Below, piece by piece: positions 28,151 to 41,704 of a stretch of 64,000 nt of DNA. Numbering within the stretch: position 1 is the stretch's first letter; each line of letters starts with the position of its first letter. Below the pieces are notes generated by a model. It was not told where the DNA came from and searched no databases. It was given only the letters and a program-made list of their open reading frames with translations. A program made the position numbers and the translations under genes. The stretch comes from Acidimicrobiia bacterium (GTDB taxonomy: Bacteria > Actinomycetota > Acidimicrobiia > Acidimicrobiales > CATQHL01): the NCBI GenBank assembly GCA_009835395.1, contig VXXM01000035.1, forward strand, positions 32,075 through 96,074. The letters run 5' to 3'.

Positions 28151-28177
28151 GGTCCCGGCGGGGCCTCTCGGTAGGAT
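28149..28177 (+). promoter_or_regulatory. Putative gltB promoter
   Basis: TTGGTC (28149-28154) and TAGGAT (28172-28177) are separated by 17 nt, good spacing for a sigma-70-type promoter. Predicted start is near 28184, giving a ~140-nt leader before gltB. Confidence 0.5.
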
Positions 28178-28181
28178 GAGG

Positions 28182-28206
28182 TCCCCTGTGGGGATCGCAC
28201 AGGGGA
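28182..28206 (+). promoter_or_regulatory. Perfect 9-bp dyad at gltB transcription start
   Basis: TCCCCTGTG (28182-28190) pairs exactly with CACAGGGGA (28198-28206) around GGGATCG. It starts 5 nt after the -10 box, at the predicted transcription start. It could be an operator for a dimeric repressor or a 5'-end RNA hairpin. No known glutamine or other riboswitch core is recognised. Confidence 0.5.
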
Positions 28207-28323
28207 TCGGTCGCCGACGGCGCCGGCCGGCTCGGGCGCGCTGACAGAAGCCTCATTCGGTGCGGGCGCGCCGCCAGGAACGACCCACGCCGAGCGTCAC
28301 GAGACGAAGCCAGACGAGTCCAA

Positions 28324-32931
<4,608 letters not shown>

Positions 32932-32952
32932 GGATGCCGACGGAGGCCGGAC

Positions 32953-34416
<1,464 letters not shown>

Positions 34417-34453
34417 CCGGACCGCGCCAACACACCGCGCCGGCAAGCACGTC

Positions 34454-36055
34454 GTGGAGCTCTACCGGCACCCCGAGGTCCAGCGGCGACGCTGGTGGCT
34501 GCTCGCGGTGGTGAGCCTCGGCCTGGCGCTCGTGATCATGTCGATCGCCGGGGTCAACGTGGCGCTCGCCAGCCTGCAGCGCGATCTCGGCGTGAGCCTG
34601 GCCGTCCTGCAGTGGATCAACAACGCCTACACGATCACCTTCGGCGGGCTGCTGCTGACCGCGGGCGCCCTCGGCGACCGCTACGGGCGCAAGGGTGCCC
34701 TGGAGTTGGGCCTGGTGATCTTCACAGGCGCCGCGTTGCTGGGTGGCATGGCGACCGACGCGGCCGTCCTGCTGGTCTCACGGGGGCTCATGGGGCTCGG
34801 TGCCGCTTTCATCATGCCGGCCACGCTGTCCATCACGACCAACGTCTTCTCGCCGCGGGAGCGGCCCAAGGCGATCGCCATCTGGGCGGGCGTCGCCAGC
34901 GCCGGCGGCGCGCTCGGCCCGCTCCTGACCGGCCTGCTGATGACCGGCTGGTGGTTCATCCCCCCCGGCGGTTGGGAGATGGCGTTCCTCTACAACGTTC
35001 CCATCGGCGCAGCGGTCCTGCTGGCCACCGCGCTCTGGGTGCCCCGGTCGAGCGATCCGGAGGCCGCCCGGCTGGATCCGCTCGGGGCGCTGACCTCGCT
35101 GGTGGCCCTGAGCGCCCTGCTGTTCGGGCTCATCGAGGGACCCGAACGGGGCTGGACCTCCCCGCTGGTGGTCTCCGGGCTGGTCGTGGCGCTCGTCGTA
35201 GGGGCGGCATTCGTCGCCTGGGAACGGCGCAGCGCGCACCCGATGTTGCCGCTGTCGCTGTTCTCCGAGCCACGCTTCACGGTCGGGGCGGGTGTCAACA
35301 CCATGTCGTTCCTGGTGCTCATCGGCTTCTGGTTCCTGCTGATCCTGTATGTGCAGTTCGCCCTGGGCTACAGCCCGCTGCAGGCCGGCCTGACGACCCT
35401 TCCCGAAGCGGCCAGCGGCATGCTCGTGGCCCCGCTCACACCGAGGCTGGTCGGCCGCTTCGGCGCCAGGCGGGTCATGGCCGCCGGCTTCGTTGTGCTC
35501 ACCGTCTGTTTCGGCCTGCTGTCCCTGGTCGGCCCGACCACGACCTACGGCTTCCTGGTGGCGCCGATCACCCTGGCGGGCGTGGGACTGAGCCTCACGA
35601 CGGTTCCGGCGACCAACGACATCATGGCCTCCACGCCGCTCGCCAAGGCGGGGGTGGGGTCGGCCGTCAACGACGCCACCCGGGAGGTCGGCGCGGCACT
35701 CGGTATCGCCACTTTGGGCACGCTCTCGGCGGTGATCTATCGCCGGAGTGTCGACGTGGCCGGTCTGCACGAGTCGGTGGCCGATGCGGCCGCGGACTCG
35801 CCGGGTGCCGCACTGGAGACGGCGAGCGGGTTGGCTGCTGCCGGAGAACTACGGGCGAGCCAGGTGGAGGCGGTCGCCTCCGACGTGGCGGAAGCGTTCA
35901 GCCGGGCGTTCGCCGCCAGCATGCTGGCCGCGGCGGTCCTCTCGGCGCTGTGCGGCCTGTGGGTTCTGCTGGCCCGGCACCACGGTGCCACCGGGCGGGC
36001 CGGGAGCGATCGCGCGCCAGCGGTGGAAGGATCGGGAGTGACACCCGAGGAGTGA
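34454..36055 (+). CDS. MFS drug exporter, DHA2 (EmrB/QacA) family
   Basis: 14-helix proton-coupled efflux protein, 533 residues. Motif A is GALGDRYGRKGALE, and SITTNVFSPRERPKAIAIWAG is typical of DHA2. The C-terminal tail is hydrophilic and Gly/Arg-rich. GTG start at 34454 has no clear Shine-Dalgarno. No TetR or MarR regulator is adjacent. Substrate unknown. Confidence 0.85.
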   Translation: MELYRHPEVQRRRWWLLAVVSLGLALVIMSIAGVNVALASLQRDLGVSLAVLQWINNAYTITFGGLLLTAGALGDRYGRKGALELGLVIFTGAALLGGMATDAAVLLVSRGLMGLGAAFIMPATLSITTNVFSPRERPKAIAIWAGVASAGGALGPLLTGLLMTGWWFIPPGGWEMAFLYNVPIGAAVLLATALWVPRSSDPEAARLDPLGALTSLVALSALLFGLIEGPERGWTSPLVVSGLVVALVVGAAFVAWERRSAHPMLPLSLFSEPRFTVGAGVNTMSFLVLIGFWFLLILYVQFALGYSPLQAGLTTLPEAASGMLVAPLTPRLVGRFGARRVMAAGFVVLTVCFGLLSLVGPTTTYGFLVAPITLAGVGLSLTTVPATNDIMASTPLAKAGVGSAVNDATREVGAALGIATLGTLSAVIYRRSVDVAGLHESVADAAADSPGAALETASGLAAAGELRASQVEAVASDVAEAFSRAFAASMLAAAVLSALCGLWVLLARHHGATGRAGSDRAPAVEGSGVTPEE

Positions 36056-36094
36056 GAGCCGCTGCTGCAGCCGGCGTGGCTAGGGGAGCGGCTC
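36056..36094. terminator. Inverted repeat between convergent genes
   Basis: GAGCCGCT (36056-36063) pairs perfectly with AGCGGCTC (36087-36094) around a 23-nt loop. It starts at the exporter stop and extends into the last codons of the convergent hydrolase gene. A bidirectional terminator is plausible; the loop is long. Confidence 0.35.
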
Positions 36095-36766
36095 GCCGAC
36101 CCAACTCAAAGCGGCGTCAAGGAAGTCGTAGCTCTTCGGGGTGGCGAAGTGATCCACCCCTCGCAATGTCCGCGACTCCGCATTCCCTAGAGCGGCCACG
36201 AGTTCGTCGGCCGGCCCCGAGCGGTCGCGGTCGCCCAGAACGACCAGCACCGGGCACGTGATGCGAGCTAGCCGGGAGACTTCGATGTCCGGGTCGAATC
36301 CTTGCAGCAACGCGACCAGAGCCTCCCGGTCCATCTCCGGTCTGTCGGCGAGCGCGCTGAAGTAGGCCATGCCGGGATCCTCCGGACGGCGCACGGCTGC
36401 GACGGCTTCAGCGACCCGCCGGCGGTAGTCCGGATCCCCGTTGATGATGTTCCTCCCGACACCCGCGATGACGAGTCGCCGGAAGCGGGCCTGCTGCTGC
36501 GATGCAACGCCCAGCAGCAGGCGGGCACCGAGCGAGAAGCCGATGGCGTCCAGTGGCCCCTCGGGCAGCCGGTCGGCCAGCCAACCTTCTAGATCCGCGT
36601 AAGCGGCCGGTTCGTGGGGCTTCGGCGCCGCACCGTGGCCGAGGACGTCCGGGGTATGCACCTCGCGTCCTGCCTCGGTGAGCAGGTCGATCCACCCCAG
36701 GGATCCCCAGGTACGGCGGGAGGAGGTTCCGAAGCCGTGGACGAGCACGACCGGGGGAAGCTGCAC
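36080..36766 (-). CDS. Alpha/beta-fold hydrolase
   Basis: 228-residue serine hydrolase of unknown substrate. HGFG oxyanion motif at 10-13, nucleophile Ser78 in GFSLGA, acid Asp179 or Asp181 in LGDRDRSGP and His206 in GVDHFATP. No signal peptide, so cytoplasmic. The lid between 100 and 160 is short. The neighbours give no pathway hint. Confidence 0.8.
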   Translation of the reverse strand: MQLPPVVLVHGFGTSSRRTWGSLGWIDLLTEAGREVHTPDVLGHGAAPKPHEPAAYADLEGWLADRLPEGPLDAIGFSLGARLLLGVASQQQARFRRLVIAGVGRNIINGDPDYRRRVAEAVAAVRRPEDPGMAYFSALADRPEMDREALVALLQGFDPDIEVSRLARITCPVLVVLGDRDRSGPADELVAALGNAESRTLRGVDHFATPKSYDFLDAALSWVGEPLP

Positions 36767-36863
36767 GGGGCGACCCTACCGGGTTGATCCGCGCCGGGGA
36801 GGGCCCGATCGGCCGGTCGCGTCCCGGAGCCGGTGCGGTGGCGCAGCCGTCGCGCCGGCCTCC

Positions 36864-36869
36864 TAGCAT
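36864..36869 (+). promoter_or_regulatory. Putative -10 box of alkA-like gene (leaderless)
   Basis: TAGCAT, 6 nt before the GTG at 36876. Confidence 0.4.
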
Positions 36870-36875
36870 CGCGGC

Positions 36876-37493
36876 GTGGCTCGCCCCAGCCTGCGGGAGG
36901 CAAGCGAGGAGATCGCCCGCCGCAGCCCCGAGATGGCGCGCCTGATGGCCCTGCACGGCCCCTGCCGGCTCGGCAGGCGGCCTCGGCGTGACGCACGGTT
37001 CGGCTCGCTCGCCCGGTCGATCGCCTACCAGCAGCTGGCCGGCGCGGCGGCCGGAGCCATCTGGGAGCGCGTGCTCGGGCAACTGGCCGGCGACTGCAGC
37101 GCTCGCGGCATCCTCGAGGCCGGACCGGAGGCGCTGCGGGCCGCCGGTCTCTCGGCGGCCAAGACGGCCTCCCTCATCGATCTCGCCGAACGCGATCTGT
37201 CCGGCGATCTGGCGCTCGAGAGCCTCGGACACCTGGGGGACGACGCCGTCGCGGCACGGCTCACCCAGGTCAGGGGTGTGGGCCCGTGGACGGCCGACAT
37301 GTTCCTGCTGTTCACGCTGCACCGGCTCGACGTCTGGCCCACGGGCGATCTGGGGGTCCGCAAGGGCTACGCCCTGGCGTTCGAGCTGCCCGACGTGCCT
37401 GCGCCGGCGGATCTCGGAGAGTTCGGCGAGCGGTTCCGGCCGTACCGCTCCGTGGCGGCCTGGTACTGCTGGAGGGCTTGCGAAGCCAAGTGA
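36876..37493 (+). CDS. DNA-3-methyladenine glycosylase, AlkA-like (HhH-GPD)
   Basis: Base-excision repair glycosylase that removes alkylated purines. 205 residues, corresponding to the HhH-GPD core without the AlkA N-terminal domain. The HhH motif is LTQVRGVGPWTADMFLLF, and the catalytic Asp158 is in WPTGDLGVRKGY. SIAYQQLAGAAA matches the family's first core helix. The final codons and the stop lie inside the first copy of a 96-bp tandem repeat. Confidence 0.85.
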   Translation: MARPSLREASEEIARRSPEMARLMALHGPCRLGRRPRRDARFGSLARSIAYQQLAGAAAGAIWERVLGQLAGDCSARGILEAGPEALRAAGLSAAKTASLIDLAERDLSGDLALESLGHLGDDAVAARLTQVRGVGPWTADMFLLFTLHRLDVWPTGDLGVRKGYALAFELPDVPAPADLGEFGERFRPYRSVAAWYCWRACEAK

Positions 37494-37660
37494 AAGGCGA
37501 GGCCCCCAGCGGCTCTGCGGCTTGCGCCGGTCGGCTTCTCGGGGCCTCCGTTCGAATCGTCTCTCTGGAGGGCCTGCGAAGCGAACTGAAAAGGGCGAGG
37601 CCCCGAGTAGCTTTCCGGCTTGCGCCGGTCGGCTTCTCGGGGCCTCCGTTCGGTTCGTCT
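37469..37660. repeat. Tandem duplication of a 96-bp palindromic element
   Basis: Two adjacent copies, 37469-37564 and 37565-37660, are nearly identical (CTGGAGGGC-TGCGAAGC ... CTCCGTTCG). In copy 2, GAGGCCCCGAG and CTCGGGGCCTC are a perfect 11-bp inverted repeat enclosing CCGGC-TTGC-GCCGG, a hairpin within a hairpin. Copy 1 carries one mismatch in the outer stem. Copy 1 overlaps the alkA-like stop codon. The structure resembles REP/BIME-type or terminator-like intergenic elements. No other copy is seen in this window. Confidence 0.75.
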
Positions 37661-38153
37661 CCAGCGGCCGGGCCACCCCGCAGAGGTGGTCCGTCTCCTC
37701 CGATCCGCCCCGATCTCTACCGATGGCCGCAGCCTCCGGCGGTTCCGGTTCGGTTCGGAGCAGACCCGCCTGCCTTGCGGCCGGCGGACCCGCTACCGGT
37801 TCCTGTTGCCAGGTTCCGGCGGATCCGATCCTGGCCGAACCCTCCGCCCGCCTCCGCTGGAGCCGCTTCGCACCGGTTGCCCGGTTCTCTGCGTTTCCTG
37901 CGGGCTCCTCTCCTCGCGGCAAGGAGCAAGGCAGGTGATTCGGTTGAGTGTGAGTTTGGCAAGGGGCCCGCAGGCCTGCAATCGCGAAATGCCCGAATCG
38001 AGGGAAATCCCCAGAATTTCGGGAGAAATCCCCAGTTCGACCCACACTGTCAACAGGGTTGCAGACAGTTGTCAACGAACTGCTCAACAGGAGGCCGAGA
38101 AGTGGCGGCAGATCGGCCGTCCCCGCCGGGGCCAGCAGGCTCCCGGGATGACC
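37661..38153. other. Gene-free region with short repeats
   Basis: About 490 bp between the tandem repeat and the convergent GDPD gene, without a convincing coding frame. GAAATCCCCAG occurs at 38004-38014 and 38025-38035 (21-bp period). A weak hairpin pairs CAGTT (38066-38070) with AACTG (38078-38082). The part after ~37930 is more AT-rich than the surroundings. It could hold an unrecognised small RNA; I cannot assign one. Confidence 0.4.
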
Positions 38154-39053
38154 TCACCAGGCGCCGCGTGCCTCCAGGACCCGGCGCAGGACGCTCGGTC
38201 TGTCGGTCATCAGACCGTCCACCCCCAGATCCAGCAGCCGGTGCATGTGGCCGGCATCGTTCACGGTCCACACATGGACCTGCAGCCCGCGGCGATGCGC
38301 CGCCTCCACGAACCTGCGATCCACCAGTGCCCGCCCCTCGATGCGCGCCGGCACCTGCACGCAGCCGGCGGGACCCGCCCGAACCGGAACGGGAACGCCG
38401 CGCGACCGCAGCCACAGCCGCGCCACGCCGAGCGGCCCCAGACTCCGGCAGACCTCCGGACCCAGGATCCCGCCCAGGCGTGCGGTTCGGCGGGCCTTGA
38501 ACGAGCCGAAACACACCCGCTCGACCATTCCCAGGTCGCGCACCAGCCTCGCCAGGGGTTCCACGACCTCGTCGCACTTCGGGTCGATGTTGAAGCGGAC
38601 CGATTCCCAGGCACCCAGAACGTCGGCCAGGCGCGGCACCGGTTCGATGCCGTGGACCCGGGCGGCGGCGACCTCGGTCCAGTCGAGATCGGCGATCCGG
38701 CCGCTGCGGTCGGTCAGCCGGTCGAGTACGGGATCGTGGAAGGCCACGACGACGCCGTCGGCAGTGAGCCGGGCGTCGGTCTCCAGGTAGCGGAACCCCA
38801 GGCTCACCGCCCGTTCGAACGCGGCGAGGGTGTTCTCCGGGGCCTCGTGGCCGCCGCCCCGGTGCGCGAAGGCCAGAGGCCCTTCATGTCGCAGGTAGGG
38901 CGCCGGTTCGGAGATGGCGCGGAGGATAGCGACGCCGGTAGCCTGCTGAGGAGATGAGAGGTCGACGTCGCTTGTGCGCGCACGGGTGGGTGCACGACCT
39001 GGACATCCGCCGGGTTGCGGAGGCGCCGCGGTGAGCGGCGACCGGCGGCGCAC
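38154..39053 (-). CDS. Glycerophosphodiester phosphodiesterase
   Basis: Hydrolyses glycerophosphodiesters to glycerol-3-phosphate and an alcohol. The TIM-barrel domain is clear from LAFAHRGGGHEAPENTLAAFE (from ~38875) through LETDARLTADGVVVAFHDPVLDR to VWTVNDAGHMHRLLDLGVDGLMTDRP. The start is uncertain. No ATG, GTG or TTG lies in frame close to the domain. The nearest is the GTG at 39053, preceded by GGAGG, inside the divergent pyruvate kinase gene, which adds ~60 residues without family similarity. No signal peptide is obvious, so probably cytoplasmic. Confidence 0.78.
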   Translation of the reverse strand: MRRRSPLTAAPPQPGGCPGRAPTRARTSDVDLSSPQQATGVAILRAISEPAPYLRHEGPLAFAHRGGGHEAPENTLAAFERAVSLGFRYLETDARLTADGVVVAFHDPVLDRLTDRSGRIADLDWTEVAAARVHGIEPVPRLADVLGAWESVRFNIDPKCDEVVEPLARLVRDLGMVERVCFGSFKARRTARLGGILGPEVCRSLGPLGVARLWLRSRGVPVPVRAGPAGCVQVPARIEGRALVDRRFVEAAHRRGLQVHVWTVNDAGHMHRLLDLGVDGLMTDRPSVLRRVLEARGAW

Positions 39054-40512
39054 GAAGATCGTCGCCTCCATCGGGCCCGCCTCGGAGAGCCCCAGGGTCC
39101 TGGCGCGGCTCATGGGTGCCGGCATGGACGTGGCCCGCCTCAACCTCTCCCACGGCTCGCTCGACGCCGCGCTCGAGCTCTACGAGCGCATCCGCGGCGT
39201 GGCCCGCTCCGAGGGGCGCGAGCTCGGCATCCTGGCCGATCTGCCCGGCCCGAAGATCCGCGTCGCACCGCTTCCCCGGGGTGGCGCCATGCTCGAGCAG
39301 GACGCCGAGGTGATCCTCCGGCCGGGGAACACAGCCAGTGACGGCCGGGTGCTCGAGGTGGACTACGAGCGCCTGCTGGACGATGTGCAGGTGGGCGACC
39401 TCGTCGGTCTGGCGGACGGCCAGATCCTCATCGCCATCCGATCCGCCGGCGAGGCCGAGTTGCGCGGCCAGGTGCTTCACGGCGGGTTGCTGCGCGGGCG
39501 GCCGGGGTTCTACATCCCGGCCGATCGGCTCAGCCTCGCCACGCCGACCGAGCGGGACCTCCACTACGCCGAGGCATTCGTCGAGGCCGGCGTCGACTTC
39601 CTCGGCGTGTCGTTCGTGCGGGGCCCCGACGACCTGCGCGCTTTGGGAACCGCGCCACCGCCGGCCGGGCCGCTGCTGGTCGCCAAGATCGAGACGCGCC
39701 CCGCCGTGGAGAACATCGACGCCATCATCAACGCCGCCGACGCCATCATGGTGGCTCGGGGCGACCTGGGCATCGAGTTCCCGATCGAGTATCTGCCCCA
39801 TCTGCAGAAGGACATCATCCGGCGCTGCATCGCCGGGGGTCGCCCCGCCATCACCGCCACGCAGATGCTGGAGTCCATGATCGAGTCGCCGGTGCCGACC
39901 CGCGCCGAGGCGTCGGACGTGGCGAATGCCGTCTTCGACGGATCCAGCGCCGTCATGCTCTCCGCGGAGACGGCCATCGGCGTCGACCCGGTGCAGGTCG
40001 TCACCACGATGGCGCGGGTCGCCCAGGAGGCGGACCTCCGCTTCGACCACACCGGCTGGGCCGAGCACATCACGCAGCTGCACATGATCAACCCCGACCA
40101 GAGGTCGCGGTCGGTCACCGACGCCATGACGACGGCGGCCTCCCGGGTCGTGGAGGAGGTCGACCTGGCGGCGCTCATCTGCGTCTCGGGCAGCGGGTTC
40201 ACGGTCCGTTCCATGGCCCGGTTCCGCCCCCGCATCCCGGTGCTCGGCTTCAGCGCCGATCCCCGGACGGTGCGCCAGCTGACGCTGAGCTGGGGCGTGG
40301 AGCCCATCTGCCTGGCCAGCGAGATCGCCTACGAGACGCGGGTGGCCGACGCGGTGCAGGCCGCCGCCGAACTCGGCCACATCCGCGGCGGCGATCTCGT
40401 CGCCGTGCTGGCCGGCATCAACCCGGCGATGCGCAGCACCGACGTGCTGCGGCTGCTGCAGGTGCCCGCAGATCCGGGAGAACTCCGTCACGCCTCCCAG
40501 CCGGCGCGATAA
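39031..40512 (+). CDS. pyk: Pyruvate kinase
   Basis: Converts PEP and ADP to pyruvate and ATP. 493 residues from the GTG at 39031, preceded by GGAGG 7 nt upstream. Core motifs: TKIVASIGPASES at the N-terminus, RLNLSHGS, LLVAKIETRPAVENID, VARGDLGIEFP, AITATQMLESM and PTRAEASDVANAVFDG. The end of the B domain (GFYIPADRLSLATPTERD) diverges from the usual LPG-type sequence. Overlaps the putative GDPD start on the other strand. Confidence 0.93.
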   Translation: MSGDRRRTKIVASIGPASESPRVLARLMGAGMDVARLNLSHGSLDAALELYERIRGVARSEGRELGILADLPGPKIRVAPLPRGGAMLEQDAEVILRPGNTASDGRVLEVDYERLLDDVQVGDLVGLADGQILIAIRSAGEAELRGQVLHGGLLRGRPGFYIPADRLSLATPTERDLHYAEAFVEAGVDFLGVSFVRGPDDLRALGTAPPPAGPLLVAKIETRPAVENIDAIINAADAIMVARGDLGIEFPIEYLPHLQKDIIRRCIAGGRPAITATQMLESMIESPVPTRAEASDVANAVFDGSSAVMLSAETAIGVDPVQVVTTMARVAQEADLRFDHTGWAEHITQLHMINPDQRSRSVTDAMTTAASRVVEEVDLAALICVSGSGFTVRSMARFRPRIPVLGFSADPRTVRQLTLSWGVEPICLASEIAYETRVADAVQAAAELGHIRGGDLVAVLAGINPAMRSTDVLRLLQVPADPGELRHASQPAR

Positions 40513-40602
40513 TGCGGTCGGCAGCCGGATGAGCCGGCGGGAGGCCGCGGCGGGCACGTCCCGTTCGGAGGCCTGCCGAGAGCCGGCCGGCAAGGAGGGC
40601 AG

Positions 40603-41049
40603 GTGAGCGACGTCCCTATTTCGCTGAGTTCGTCGGGCCCGCCGGAGACGGTGCTCGACCCCGAACCCACCGAGGCACTCACCGCTCTGGCGCGCGCCCT
40701 GGCTGCGGCCGACTCGGAGAGGCGCGCCCTCATCAGTGACGTCGTGGCCCGGTTCCCCCAGTTCCTCGAGGGCTGGGCACGCCTGGGCCACGAGGCCCGG
40801 GACACCGTGGAGGCCTACGCCTGCTTCCGTGTGGGCTACCACCGGGGCCTCGACAGGCTCCGGCGCAGCGGCTGGCGCGGCTCGGGCTACGTGCGCTGGA
40901 ACCATCCCCACAACCGGGGCTTCCTGCTGGCGCTCGCCGGCCTGGCCCGCACCGCGGCGGAACTGGGGGAGTGGGAGGAGGCGCAGCGCTGCGAGCACTT
41001 CCTGCACCAACTGGATCCCCAATGGCCGCCGGAGGGATTCGATTCCTAG
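40603..41049 (+). CDS. DUF3151 family protein
   Basis: 148-residue protein of an actinobacterial family of unknown function. Recognisable core: FPQFLEGWARLGHEARDTVEAYACFRVGYHRGLDRLRRSGWRG in overlapping parts, then VRWNHPHNRGFLLALAGL and EAQRCEHFLHQLDP. Helical, no signal peptide, no catalytic motif I can name. AGGAGGG before the GTG is a strong ribosome-binding site. Followed by mobA with an 8-bp overlap. Confidence 0.8.
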   Translation: MSDVPISLSSSGPPETVLDPEPTEALTALARALAAADSERRALISDVVARFPQFLEGWARLGHEARDTVEAYACFRVGYHRGLDRLRRSGWRGSGYVRWNHPHNRGFLLALAGLARTAAELGEWEEAQRCEHFLHQLDPQWPPEGFDS

Positions 41050-41704
41050 CCCGCCGCCGACGGGTTTCAGCGGCGCCGTACTCGCCGGCGGTAGCAGCAG
41101 GCGGATGGGTCATGACAAGGCCTTCGCCCCCTTCGAGGGCCGTCCCCTCGCGGAGATCGCCCGCTGCGCCCTCGTCGAGGCGGGGGCGGTCGAGGTGCTC
41201 AGCATCGGCGGCGACGAGGCCCGCCTGGCCGCGTTGGGGTTCACCGCGATCCCCGACGATGCCGCCGGGGAAGGTCCTCTGGGAGGGCTGCTCACAGCAC
41301 TCCGGGCGGCCACCGCGGACTGGGTTGCGGTCCTGGCAACCGACCTGCCCCACGCCAGCGCGGCGACCGTGCGCGAACTGCTGGCGCACACCGGCGACGG
41401 CAGCGACGCCGTGGTGCCGCTGCTGGACGGGCGCCCGCAGCCGGCTCATGCCGTCTGGCGGCGCGACTGCAGGCAGTTGCTCGAGCCACTCTTCGCGGCC
41501 GGTGAGCGCCGGCTGCGCCAGGCGCTTGATCACGTGCGCACCCGTTTGGTCACCGTGTGCGACCCGGCGAGCCTGCGTGACGTCGACACGCCGGGAGACC
41601 TGCAGGCGCTGAGCACCCCGCCGTCCCCGGTGCCCGGCGCGGTGGCGGGCCGCCCGACCGATCCTGCCGGTGCCGGATCGGGTGCGTCGCAGCGGAGCGC
41701 CTGA
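41042..41704 (+). CDS. mobA: Molybdenum cofactor guanylyltransferase (possible AUU start)
   Basis: Attaches GMP to molybdopterin to make the guanine dinucleotide cofactor. The signature AVLAGGSSRRMGHDKAFAPFEGR sits at the N-terminus, followed by AVLATDLPHASAATV (metal-binding Asp) and HAVWRRD. No ATG, GTG or TTG lies in frame near this N-terminus. An ATT at 41042, 6 nt after GGAGG (41031-41035), is the best start and gives 220 residues. The start overlaps the DUF3151 stop, and the 3' end overlaps the RNase D start by 1 nt. The ~30-residue C-terminal tail is Pro/Gly-rich. Confidence 0.8.
   Translation: MPSPPPTGFSGAVLAGGSSRRMGHDKAFAPFEGRPLAEIARCALVEAGAVEVLSIGGDEARLAALGFTAIPDDAAGEGPLGGLLTALRAATADWVAVLATDLPHASAATVRELLAHTGDGSDAVVPLLDGRPQPAHAVWRRDCRQLLEPLFAAGERRLRQALDHVRTRLVTVCDPASLRDVDTPGDLQALSTPPSPVPGAVAGRPTDPAGAGSGASQRSA

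Noticed and set aside
37469-37660. CRISPR array
   Set aside because: Only two adjacent copies, no spacers, no cas genes.
41022-41100. ATG 41022 as mobA start
   Set aside because: It is in a different frame; its translation becomes Arg-rich and never reads the GAVLAGG motif.
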